Positions 46,299 to 54,201 of a DNA stretch of 64,000 nucleotides are shown piece by piece. Under the pieces are notes generated by a model, which had not been told where the DNA came from, made no database searches, and saw only the letters and a program-made list of their open reading frames with translations. A program made the position numbers and the translations under genes. The DNA is from Mucilaginibacter frigoritolerans (GTDB lineage: Bacteria > Bacteroidota > Bacteroidia > Sphingobacteriales > Sphingobacteriaceae): the NCBI RefSeq assembly GCF_007830615.1, contig NZ_VLLI01000019.1, positions 1 to 64,000 of the forward strand, written 5' to 3'. Position 1 is the stretch's first letter. Every line of letters starts with the position of its first letter.

Positions 46299-48878
46299 TC
46301 ATTTTTGAGATGTTTTTTTTTCGAGTATATCATGAAAATCCATCTTAAAATCTTCACCATAAATAACTTTATACTCTTTTATGAAGTTTTCAAATGTATG
46401 TTTAGCTAATGAATGCTTACCCAATGAAGATAGCGCCTTACACTTTAATATAGTAGCTTCCTCATTAACCGGATCGAAATGAAAAATATAGGCTGATATT
46501 TCAATTAATAATTCTGCATCGTGAGTTGGATCAAGTGAATGTGCATAATGCAGATACGTATCTATCACATCATTTGATATTTCGGATTTAAAACTATCAA
46601 GCCATTCGTATTCGTTATTTAACAAAAAGTTTCCCCTTTGGGTAATAGCAGAAAGAAATTTTATTCGCTCGATATCCAGCAGGGCCTTATCCCTTACTAT
46701 GCTTAAATAATCGCCATAGTCAACATGCACATGGTCAAAATCAATATCTATTTTCCAATAGCCAGTATCCTTTGATAAACTGCAATGATCCAGTCTGTCA
46801 AGCAGGCTTTTTAGTTTGGCTATATTAACAGACCTGTTATTACGCGCACTTTTAGCATCTTTATCAAACCACAATATTTCATTCAGTTTCTCCGAGCTTA
46901 AACCCCGCCCGTGTTTAATGGAGTATAAAAGAATAACCAAAAAAAGTTCCTTTATAAGAGGGGTGAAATGTTTGGTTATATCAGCCCCTTCTGCATCAAA
47001 TACCTGCAGGTCGCCAAAAAGAAAAATTGAATTTTTACATAGGGTCCCACTACTATAGGCTTTTATTTTATTTGGTATTTCAGATGCTTCCGCATCATTT
47101 ATTACCGGTGAGGAGATTAAAATGGGACTATTTGTTTTGCGCCGTTTTAAATATATAAATGCTGTCGCCGCGGCAATCAACAGAAAACAAGCAATATAAT
47201 ACAAGTAATAGCTCCTTTTTGCCAATGATACGGTAGACCCGGATCCAAATGGAGGAGAAAGCAAGGTGTAAATATTTACTTTGGTTTGGTTAGTTTCAGA
47301 TCGCAGCAATGTTACTGCAATAAACTTTTTACTTGTTTTACAATAATAAAGATCGGCAAATGAATGTGTATCGTGAAAGTTGTAAGGTATTGAATTACCA
47401 ACAAAAGTATACGAAGGTTTTAATAGCGATCCGTATATGAGCTGAAGTGTTGAGTTATATTTATGCTGCGGGAAGATAAGGCCGTAGTATGAATTTGAAT
47501 GACTATCAATAATGAGTGAATTCGCCATTGCAAAATCGTTATCACCCTCCTTTAATGTAAACATTTTTTTAAACGTCTTATCTTTTACGGTAAAACGCAT
47601 CATATCATACATATTGTTCGGATTAAGTATCTGCTGTCCGCTCGAGTTACCATATCCTCCCAGGATGTAAACCGTATCACCCTTTTCAGTTGCGCCCAAT
47701 GCGGCGAGGTATCGCGGCATAAAAAAATCGCGATTAGGCACAATATTTTCCCAGGTATGAGTATTAAAATGATATTGCTGTACAGTGTTTTTATAAACTA
47801 AATGTCCATAACCACCAAATAAGTACAAGGAAGAGTCGCTTATTGATATTGATTTATTGAGATGCCAAAAGTCAGAAACATCTCCAGCTTCAAACTTCTT
47901 GTCCCAGGCATGTGTAGTTGTGTTGTATTTGGCGATGAATTTTTTATTTACAAAAAGATAAAAATTGTATAAGTTTTTATCATATGGATTAAAAACAGAT
48001 TGATTACCCTGGTTAAGGATCAATTTGCCTGAAGAATAAGCGGTGCTGCTCCAATGTGAGCTGTCTGCCTGGTAACTATAAATAGAATCGGAGCCAATAA
48101 CATAAACTATTTCTTTTTTCGGATCAAAAGCAACACTAGCAACCCCATTAATTTTTAATCCCTGGGCAGGTTGCCAGTCATGATGCAAGGCCGTGATCCA
48201 TAATGGATTAATCACTGCTCCATCACTTTGTGAGTATATTTCATGTGCTGTCTGGCCAAGTTCTTCGTTTAAAGGCCAGTTGTATGTTAATGATCCATTA
48301 CTAATGATCTTTATATCCCGCAGCTTCATTGGCGGTATATCGGTGGTTTTAAATTGCTTATAATTGTTTACACCAAAAAGTATTTTATAGCATGCACTTC
48401 TTTTTAAATGCATGTTTTTTTCAATAAATGTACGATCACCTGATCTGAAAATTATCCTATCGTTATCATAATCAAACTTGATCGATAACTTATTCCACCG
48501 GTTAAAGAGGCTATTTGGATCAATATCAAAGGCTGTCTTTGTCAGCTTATCACCTATTATTAAATTAAAATGGTTTTTTAATGCTTCTGCATTATAAACC
48601 AGATCAATATTCCGGTGATCATCCTCAATTATTCTTATTATATAACCAAAATAGACAGCCCGGTTGAGGTAAAATGACAAATCGAAGGAAATTTCAAAAT
48701 TGTTATTGAAACATAATGTCTTTTCCGGGCTAAGGTCAAGTGAGGTTCTTTTATCCTGCACAACTTCGTGGCTGTGAAAACCCATCCCATAAGATTGGCC
48801 ATAACTATCCTGATTAAAGATGACAGCTAAAAAAATTATAAAAAATATAGCCTTAAAAAAACAACAAATTAATCTCAT
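46299..48878 (-). CDS. Membrane-spanning LamG/Kelch sensor with cytoplasmic winged-helix DNA-binding domain
   Basis: 859 residues. Signal segment at 1-27; a LamG-like beta-sandwich at about 30-215 (CFNNNFEISFDLSFYLNRAV, YNWPLNEELGQTAHEIYS); Kelch/galactose-oxidase-like propeller at about 225-545 (LYLFGGYGHLVYKNTVQQYH, GDTVYILGGYGNSSG); one transmembrane helix near 560-580 (YYLYYIACFLLIAAATAFIY); then a cytoplasmic domain with a SARP/OmpR-like winged helix (LFLVILLYSIKHGRGLSSEK, KSARNNRSVNIAKLKSLLDR) and a BTAD-like helical C-terminus. No kinase or receiver domain is visible. It looks like a one-component regulator sensing a glycan in the periplasm, probably controlling the surrounding polysaccharide locus. 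Confidence 0.82.
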   Translation of the reverse strand: MRLICCFFKAIFFIIFLAVIFNQDSYGQSYGMGFHSHEVVQDKRTSLDLSPEKTLCFNNNFEISFDLSFYLNRAVYFGYIIRIIEDDHRNIDLVYNAEALKNHFNLIIGDKLTKTAFDIDPNSLFNRWNKLSIKFDYDNDRIIFRSGDRTFIEKNMHLKRSACYKILFGVNNYKQFKTTDIPPMKLRDIKIISNGSLTYNWPLNEELGQTAHEIYSQSDGAVINPLWITALHHDWQPAQGLKINGVASVAFDPKKEIVYVIGSDSIYSYQADSSHWSSTAYSSGKLILNQGNQSVFNPYDKNLYNFYLFVNKKFIAKYNTTTHAWDKKFEAGDVSDFWHLNKSISISDSSLYLFGGYGHLVYKNTVQQYHFNTHTWENIVPNRDFFMPRYLAALGATEKGDTVYILGGYGNSSGQQILNPNNMYDMMRFTVKDKTFKKMFTLKEGDNDFAMANSLIIDSHSNSYYGLIFPQHKYNSTLQLIYGSLLKPSYTFVGNSIPYNFHDTHSFADLYYCKTSKKFIAVTLLRSETNQTKVNIYTLLSPPFGSGSTVSLAKRSYYLYYIACFLLIAAATAFIYLKRRKTNSPILISSPVINDAEASEIPNKIKAYSSGTLCKNSIFLFGDLQVFDAEGADITKHFTPLIKELFLVILLYSIKHGRGLSSEKLNEILWFDKDAKSARNNRSVNIAKLKSLLDRLDHCSLSKDTGYWKIDIDFDHVHVDYGDYLSIVRDKALLDIERIKFLSAITQRGNFLLNNEYEWLDSFKSEISNDVIDTYLHYAHSLDPTHDAELLIEISAYIFHFDPVNEEATILKCKALSSLGKHSLAKHTFENFIKEYKVIYGEDFKMDFHDILEKKTSQK

Positions 48879-49247
48879 TCATTTGGGGTTAATAATTATC
48901 CCGGGATAAGAGCGCCTAAGTTAGTTTATAATCTGAAAAATATGGTCAATAGCTACAAAACCCAGCGTAGTATCTGTAACTTTTATTTCAACTCAAAATT
49001 ATAACGATAATTAACATCTGCAACGTGTTTAATGTGAATTGTCATTTTTCACTATTTAAAGGCATTGAAATTAATACATAATTAATTTTTTTTTAACTCC
49101 GGCCCGTTTATTTGCTGCAACAATGCTAAAGTCTTTGGCCAACCTAAATGATTCAGAGTAAAACAACAAAACAGGCCGGTAACTTATCTCTATTTCATCC
49201 GAAACATGGGCCATACTATATCGCTAACCAATTTACTAATTTATAAA
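48879..49247. promoter_or_regulatory. Divergent promoter region between sensor-regulator and GH71/99-like gene
   Basis: About 370 bp. It includes ATTAATACAT at 49070-49079, matching the core shared with the SusC and GH92 upstream regions. No RNA gene or small ORF was recognised. Confidence 0.4.
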
Positions 49248-50552
49248 ATGAAAATAATTAATTATCCAGTTCTCGTACTTTTACTGCTGTGCTTTACCAT
49301 TACCAGCAGAGCGCAAACAAAGCATAGCAAAAGCACACTTTACCCTACTTACAAGGGCTTGGTTATGGCCGGCTATCAGGGCTGGTTCAGTGCCGCCGGA
49401 GATGGAAGCAATTCTTCGCATTATGTTTATGGGAATGAGGAGCGTTCAGGAATTGATTTATGGCCAGACGTAAGCGAATATGAAAAAACATATCCAACTC
49501 CCTTTAAACTTTCAAACGGACAGCCTGCGCTTTTTTTTAGCTCGGCAGATAAAAGTACTATAGACCTTCATTTTAAATGGATGCAGCAATATGGAGTTGA
49601 CGGCGTATTTATGCAACGTTTTTTTAATGTCGCAAAAAGTAAAGACAAAAATAACAGCAGGTCCTCTTTTATATTGCAAAATGCTATGGAAGCAGCTTCA
49701 AAGTATAAAAGGGCTATAGCGGTTATGTATGATTTGTCAGGACTGGCAGCATCCGGGGAAGATTGTTCTGCTATAATAGATGATTGGAAATATTTGGTAG
49801 ACCAGTTAAAAGTTACCAACCAGGAAGGTACACAAACCTACCTGCATTTTAACGGAAAGCCGGTTGTTGCCATTTGGGGAGTAGGCTTTCCTGACCGGCC
49901 TTATAACATCAGGAATATTGGTCTGGAAAGACTGATAGACTTTTTAAAAAATGATCCTGTTTATGGTGGCTGCGCAGTTATGATCGGTGTTCCTAACTCA
50001 TGGCGTACTTTGAATGGCGATTGTAATCCCGACCCTTACCTGCACGAATTGATTAAACAATGCGATATTGTTTTGCCCTGGAGCGTACAACGTTATTCCC
50101 CATTGCTCCATAATGATATGAACAGGTACAGGGATGATTTAATAGAGGATATGAAATGGTGCCGGGAAAATAATTTAAGCTATGTGCCATGTGTATATCC
50201 GGGATTTAGCTGGCATAACCTGAGCCGCTATGAATTTCCGGATGATGTTAAGCCGTTAGCATCAATACCACGAATGGGAGGGCGATTCTACTGGCAAATG
50301 TTATCTACCGCAATATCAACCGGTGCAAGCATGTTATATGTGGCCATGTTTGATGAAATAAACGAAGGTACAGCTATCTTCAAGGTGACCAATAATCCGC
50401 CGGTATGCGCTAATTCAAATACAGCTTTTGCTAACCTTGATGGTAAGCCATCTGATTATTACTTATGGTTAACCGGCGAGGCCGGTAAAATATTAAAACA
50501 CCAAGAATCGCTTAATTTTAAATTGCCGGAGCGAAAGCCTGAAAAACAATAA
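49248..50552 (+). CDS. Secreted GH71/99-like glycosidase
   Basis: About 434 residues from the ATG at 49248, which gives a proper signal peptide (MKIINYPVLVLLLLCFTITS); an in-frame upstream ATG at 49206 would precede it with 14 polar residues. The body resembles the GH71/GH99-like family: YKGLVMAGYQGWFSAAGDGS, FKWMQQYGVDGVFMQRFFNV, KPVVAIWGVGFPDRPYN, CDIVLPWSVQRYSPL, VPCVYPGFSWHN and LYVAMFDEINEGTAIF, the last carrying a conserved Glu. Related enzymes are endo-alpha-mannosidases or mannanases, consistent with GH92 nearby. Confidence 0.85.
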   Translation: MKIINYPVLVLLLLCFTITSRAQTKHSKSTLYPTYKGLVMAGYQGWFSAAGDGSNSSHYVYGNEERSGIDLWPDVSEYEKTYPTPFKLSNGQPALFFSSADKSTIDLHFKWMQQYGVDGVFMQRFFNVAKSKDKNNSRSSFILQNAMEAASKYKRAIAVMYDLSGLAASGEDCSAIIDDWKYLVDQLKVTNQEGTQTYLHFNGKPVVAIWGVGFPDRPYNIRNIGLERLIDFLKNDPVYGGCAVMIGVPNSWRTLNGDCNPDPYLHELIKQCDIVLPWSVQRYSPLLHNDMNRYRDDLIEDMKWCRENNLSYVPCVYPGFSWHNLSRYEFPDDVKPLASIPRMGGRFYWQMLSTAISTGASMLYVAMFDEINEGTAIFKVTNNPPVCANSNTAFANLDGKPSDYYLWLTGEAGKILKHQESLNFKLPERKPEKQ

Positions 50553-50635
50553 ACATCGATAACGATCGTATCCTTTAACATCCTGAATTATGCACCTTTT
50601 TGTAGCGATCTGGTGAATAATGTGGTCATTTAAAA

Positions 50636-50670
50636 CAAAAGTCTGCAATTATTTGACTTGCAGACTTTTG
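50636..50670 (+). terminator. Perfect 13-bp hairpin terminator
   Basis: CAAAAGTCTGCAA (50636-50648), loop of nine, TTGCAGACTTTTG (50658-50670), followed by TCTATTTTA. It lies about 85 bp after the GH71/99-like gene stop and is a strong candidate terminator. Confidence 0.75.
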
Positions 50671-50834
50671 TCTATTTTAATATTAAATTCAGCGGAGAGG
50701 GAGCGATTTATACTTTTTATTAAAGGAGCCCCGGATTTGCTCCTATAGCAGTTTTCATTGAACAGGCCTCTTTTAAGACCCTGTCAAATTCGATTAAAAA
50801 TTAAATTGTAAATAAACATGGCTGAACAAAACCA

Positions 50835-50885
50835 AAAGACTCATACCTTTCCCATAGGCGGTTCGAGTCCGATTGGCTCCGATTA
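50835..50885 (+). other. Possible 3' fragment of a tRNA gene
   Basis: The sequence CATAGGCGGTTCGAGTCCGA contains a T-loop (TTCGAGT) with partial stem pairing and is followed by TGGCTCC-G, which would suit a 3' acceptor strand; CTCATA before it could be part of an anticodon loop. No matching 5' half (a GGAGCCA strand or D-arm) lies upstream. This is either a tRNA remnant, such as an old attachment site, or a chance match. Confidence 0.3.
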
Positions 50886-50979
50886 ATTTGAGCTGGAGCA
50901 TGACTAAACTTGAACCGCATTTTTGAAGATTTGCGGCACCTTGCAGATAGTTTATTATTCAACTAATTTTAACTGATTG

Positions 50980-51345
50980 CTAATAAAAAAAGGTTTCGGA
51001 TATTATCTTATCGTCCTTTACGCCAAAAACTGCAATTTCTGCCAATTGTAATCGCTGTCCATTTTTTAAAGTCATGTCTCTGCCCATGGCCATGCTAAAA
51101 AAGTTTCCTCCAACCACCGGCTCGCTACAGAAGAAGCTGTGTACTTCTGCAATAATTTCCTGTCTGGCTTTTGACTTGGCTAAAACCGCTTCAATCCCCT
51201 TGGTTATGGTAGGTACTCCCATTGTCAAAGCATGTTCAGGTTCGGTACAAACAATGTCGGCGCTATAAAACTGTTGATAAATTTCTGTCACTTTTCTTTG
51301 TTGAAAAAGATCAAAGTAACGATTGGCTAATTCTTGAGTTGTCAT
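50980..51345 (-). CDS. NTF2/SnoaL-like protein
   Basis: 121 residues: ELANRYFDLFQQRKVTEIYQ, then FYSADIVCTEPEHAL, GIEAVLAKSKARQEII and a final FGVKDDKIISETFFY, the SnoaL-like cone fold. No signal peptide. Such proteins are small-molecule binders or isomerases of uncertain role. Divergent from an AraC regulator with a dyad between them, suggesting it is a target of that regulator. Confidence 0.85.
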   Translation of the reverse strand: MTTQELANRYFDLFQQRKVTEIYQQFYSADIVCTEPEHALTMGVPTITKGIEAVLAKSKARQEIIAEVHSFFCSEPVVGGNFFSMAMGRDMTLKNGQRLQLAEIAVFGVKDDKIISETFFY

Positions 51346-51381
51346 TTGTTTGATTATTTATAATACAAAGGTATTCTGTTA

Positions 51382-51418
51382 TTTAACACTTATGGTGTTA
51401 AAAAGTATCATATATTTG
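51382..51418 (+). promoter_or_regulatory. Operator dyad and -7 element upstream of AraC gene
   Basis: TTTAACAC (51382-51389) and GTGTTAAA (51395-51402) form a perfect dyad with a 5-bp centre, in the -33 position relative to TATATTTG at 51411-51418 (a TAnnTTTG -7 element). The AraC gene starts at 51442. The dyad lies in the 96-bp gap between divergent genes, so it may control both. Confidence 0.5.
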
Positions 51419-51441
51419 TTTAATCGTATTAATTTATAAAA

Positions 51442-52356
51442 ATGGACGCTTTAAGTACCGTGTTAGATGCAACCAGGCTGAGAAGTGTAGTTTACAGCAA
51501 ATTTCCTCTTGCGGCGCCTTGGGGACTGGATATTGTTCAGGACGGAAATTCACAATTCTGGCGGCTGGTGAGCGGCAGTTGTACTGTTGGTTCGCCTGAT
51601 GGCCGCGTGATAGAATTAGCAGAAGGCGATCTGGTTTTTGTGCCTCACGGAAGCGCGCACTGGATAGGAGATAAATCTACAAGTTTACGCATGCCCTCGC
51701 CCGAATTTGTTAAGGCCCGCAGGGCGGGGACTCCTGTCTTTAACACTGGCGGCGATATAACTGTTCTTATAGCTGGTCATTTTGAGTTTGATTACCAGCC
51801 CTTGCATCCTTTTTTAAAGGATTTGCCTTCAATTATACATATCAGGCAATATGTGACGGAAAACCAGCTATTACTAAAGCAGGTTACTCAATTAATGCTG
51901 GAAGAACTCAACAACGAACGACCAGGAAGCAGTATAATGCTGAAATGTTTGTCGGAAATAATGTTTATCAATATCATCAGGGCATATTTAGAACAGGTTG
52001 TACCCGACAGTGGTTTTCTTTCCGCGTTAAATGACCCGAGGATTAGCAAGGCACTAAAACTGATGCAGGACATCCCCCAAAACAACTGGACGCTGGAATC
52101 GCTTGCATCTGAGATAGGCATGTCACGTTCTGTTTTCTTTAATCAATTTAAAAAATTAGTGCATGAAACACCGTTGACCTACCTTACTAACTGGCGTATT
52201 AGACAAGCTCAAAAGCTGTTAATTATGGATAACCGCAATATATCCCAAATTGCAGTGAACGTTGGATATCAGTCGGAAGCAGCTTTTAATCGGATATTTA
52301 AGTCAAAAACAGGACAGACTCCCGCAGCTTATAGAAGAAGTAAGTTTTTCCAGTAA
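51442..52356 (+). CDS. AraC-family regulator with cupin_6 domain
   Basis: 304 residues. Cupin_6-type N-terminus (APWGLDIVQDGNSQFWRLVS, then VFVPHGSAHWIGD) and C-terminal AraC DNA-binding domain (WTLESLASEIGMSRSVFFNQ, NISQIAVNVGYQSEAAFNRI, FKSKTGQTPAAYRRS). Members usually regulate a divergently read enzyme gene; here that is the SnoaL-like protein. Confidence 0.93.
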   Translation: MDALSTVLDATRLRSVVYSKFPLAAPWGLDIVQDGNSQFWRLVSGSCTVGSPDGRVIELAEGDLVFVPHGSAHWIGDKSTSLRMPSPEFVKARRAGTPVFNTGGDITVLIAGHFEFDYQPLHPFLKDLPSIIHIRQYVTENQLLLKQVTQLMLEELNNERPGSSIMLKCLSEIMFINIIRAYLEQVVPDSGFLSALNDPRISKALKLMQDIPQNNWTLESLASEIGMSRSVFFNQFKKLVHETPLTYLTNWRIRQAQKLLIMDNRNISQIAVNVGYQSEAAFNRIFKSKTGQTPAAYRRSKFFQ

Positions 52357-52601
52357 TTTTTAGCATATGATCATTATTCACCACTAATTTTATAACATAA
52401 CTTAAACGCAAAAATGCCTTAAGACTTTCGACTTGAGGCTTCTGACTTTTAAAAAGGTAGCCCAAATCAGACTAAAACTCGAACTGCTCAGTTTAAAACT
52501 TACACACTTTAGCTGTTATAAATATTACATTTTAATTAGTTGAGTCATCTTTTGCTTAGGCCGTAAAAGGAACGTACTCAGATGAAATTTGTTTACATTT
52601 T

Positions 52602-53705
52602 TTACCAGTAACGCATAATACCTGCAACATAAGGCAGCCACTGATTTTTTGGAATCGACTTATCAAGATAAAAGTCGGGCGATATACCTTTATTATCAAT
52701 GCTATTCTCAGGAATCCGTAAGCTTTTGGATGTACAGTACCAAAGCGTATATTTTCCATCCGGAGATGTTATGTAGTACATGTTGGATATATCTAATTCT
52801 CCCATAGTGGTTGTTCCAAACAATTTTACCTTTTTACTTTGCCGAGCCGCTAGCAGGAATTGCTCCGCTGTACTTCCATTATTTCCGTTAATCATTATGG
52901 CAACATTTTGAGGGAATTGAGTTACCTTTTGGTATCGAAAAGTCCTCACACTATCATGGAGCATGACGAATCTTCCGAGATTGGCATTAAGCTTTTTAAG
53001 ATACCCAGCGTAAACAGCTTTGTCAGATGCGGAAACACTATTTTGCGACATGTAATCTTCCCAGATCTTATTATTGTGAGGCGTTGATAAACGCGCTACC
53101 GAAACATCCCTTATGGGGTTGGTATATACTATGGGAAGAATTTCATCAAAACTCGCGTCGTCGCCACCACCATTATCTCGGATGTCAATAATTAGGTTTT
53201 TCCTGGTATATATTAGTTCACTGTTAGCATGAATTACGCTGTCAATTGTTTTTTTATACTGTGACTCAAATGTAGCAATACGGAGATAAACAGTTGTCGA
53301 ATCATACTCCTGCACGTATGGCTCACTATCTAAATGAATATTATTGATTTTATTTTTTGACGGTCCAACACTTTTATTTTCCGAATCCTTATTTTTTTTA
53401 ATATGAACTTGATTTACAATGAACCCAAAGTGTCCCACCCTGAAAAACTTGGCCCATTGCCGTATCGCAGAAACACAGGAATCTGGTTCGGTTATCTCGC
53501 CAACTTTATTTTCAAAAAGCTTATTATGTGTTTCGTAAGCCGCGTATCCTTTTTGATCAAGGATATATCTGAAACCTGCATCGTTTTCCTCAAACGCGGT
53601 TTTCATCCATTTAAAAGCAGTGCTGCAATCACATTTTTGGGCGAACGCAATATTGTCGGTTAAAAGTATCACTGCAAAAAAAATAATGTATTTAATTTTT
53701 TTCAT
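52602..53705 (-). CDS. S41-family (C-terminal-processing-like) serine peptidase
   Basis: About 367 residues from the ATG at 53705, giving the signal peptide KIKYIIFFAVILLTDNIAFA; the open frame extends 39 codons upstream without a better start. S41 features: YLRIATFESQYKKTIDSVI, NLIIDIRDNGGGDDASFDEI, the nucleophile Ser in IMINGNNGSTAEQFLLAARQ, and VKLFGTTTMGELDISN holding the region of the catalytic Lys. No PDZ domain is obvious. Lies downstream of the RiPP exporter on the same strand but about 500 bp away, so a role in peptide processing is possible but unsupported. Confidence 0.83.
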   Translation of the reverse strand: MKKIKYIIFFAVILLTDNIAFAQKCDCSTAFKWMKTAFEENDAGFRYILDQKGYAAYETHNKLFENKVGEITEPDSCVSAIRQWAKFFRVGHFGFIVNQVHIKKNKDSENKSVGPSKNKINNIHLDSEPYVQEYDSTTVYLRIATFESQYKKTIDSVIHANSELIYTRKNLIIDIRDNGGGDDASFDEILPIVYTNPIRDVSVARLSTPHNNKIWEDYMSQNSVSASDKAVYAGYLKKLNANLGRFVMLHDSVRTFRYQKVTQFPQNVAIMINGNNGSTAEQFLLAARQSKKVKLFGTTTMGELDISNMYYITSPDGKYTLWYCTSKSLRIPENSIDNKGISPDFYLDKSIPKNQWLPYVAGIMRYW

Positions 53706-54201
53706 TGAATTATAAGGGTAAATGCATTTCAAAAGTCGTATAAAAAAAAGAAATGTTGCATCCTTATAAATAACAGTGGATAGTATTGCATAATTGAAAG
53801 CTAAAGAAAACGGGCTATTCATCTATCTTTTGAGTAACCTAATTATAATCAGCTGAGCATCTAATTGGATAAAAGCAAAAGTGCTTCAGTTTGTTAGCGA
53901 GGCCGCTAATATTGCTGGAGGTTAACTTATTTACTCCATAAATAAATGTATCATCTTGAAAACGATTATATGGTACTTGCTTAAGCAATTCTGTCTTCTT
54001 GAAACGTTACCGCAATCATGTTTTTGACTTTAAAGTAAAAAAAGGGAGTTTTGTCATGCACCTCTCAGGTTTATGATTGATGGGTTGAAGGATGATTTCA
54101 TTTCGTGGTAAGTTATAACCATCCGTTAACAAGCCACCTTTTAATCAGATATTATTGACCAGTATGTGCAGTGCGGATTAGAAAGTTGTGCGTTGAGCGC
54201 A
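53706..54201. other. Gap between S41 peptidase and ABC exporter
   Basis: About 500 bp. Both strands were read for small leader-type peptides; only very short frames without a double-glycine motif were found. The promoter of the peptidase gene is presumably here. Confidence 0.35.
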
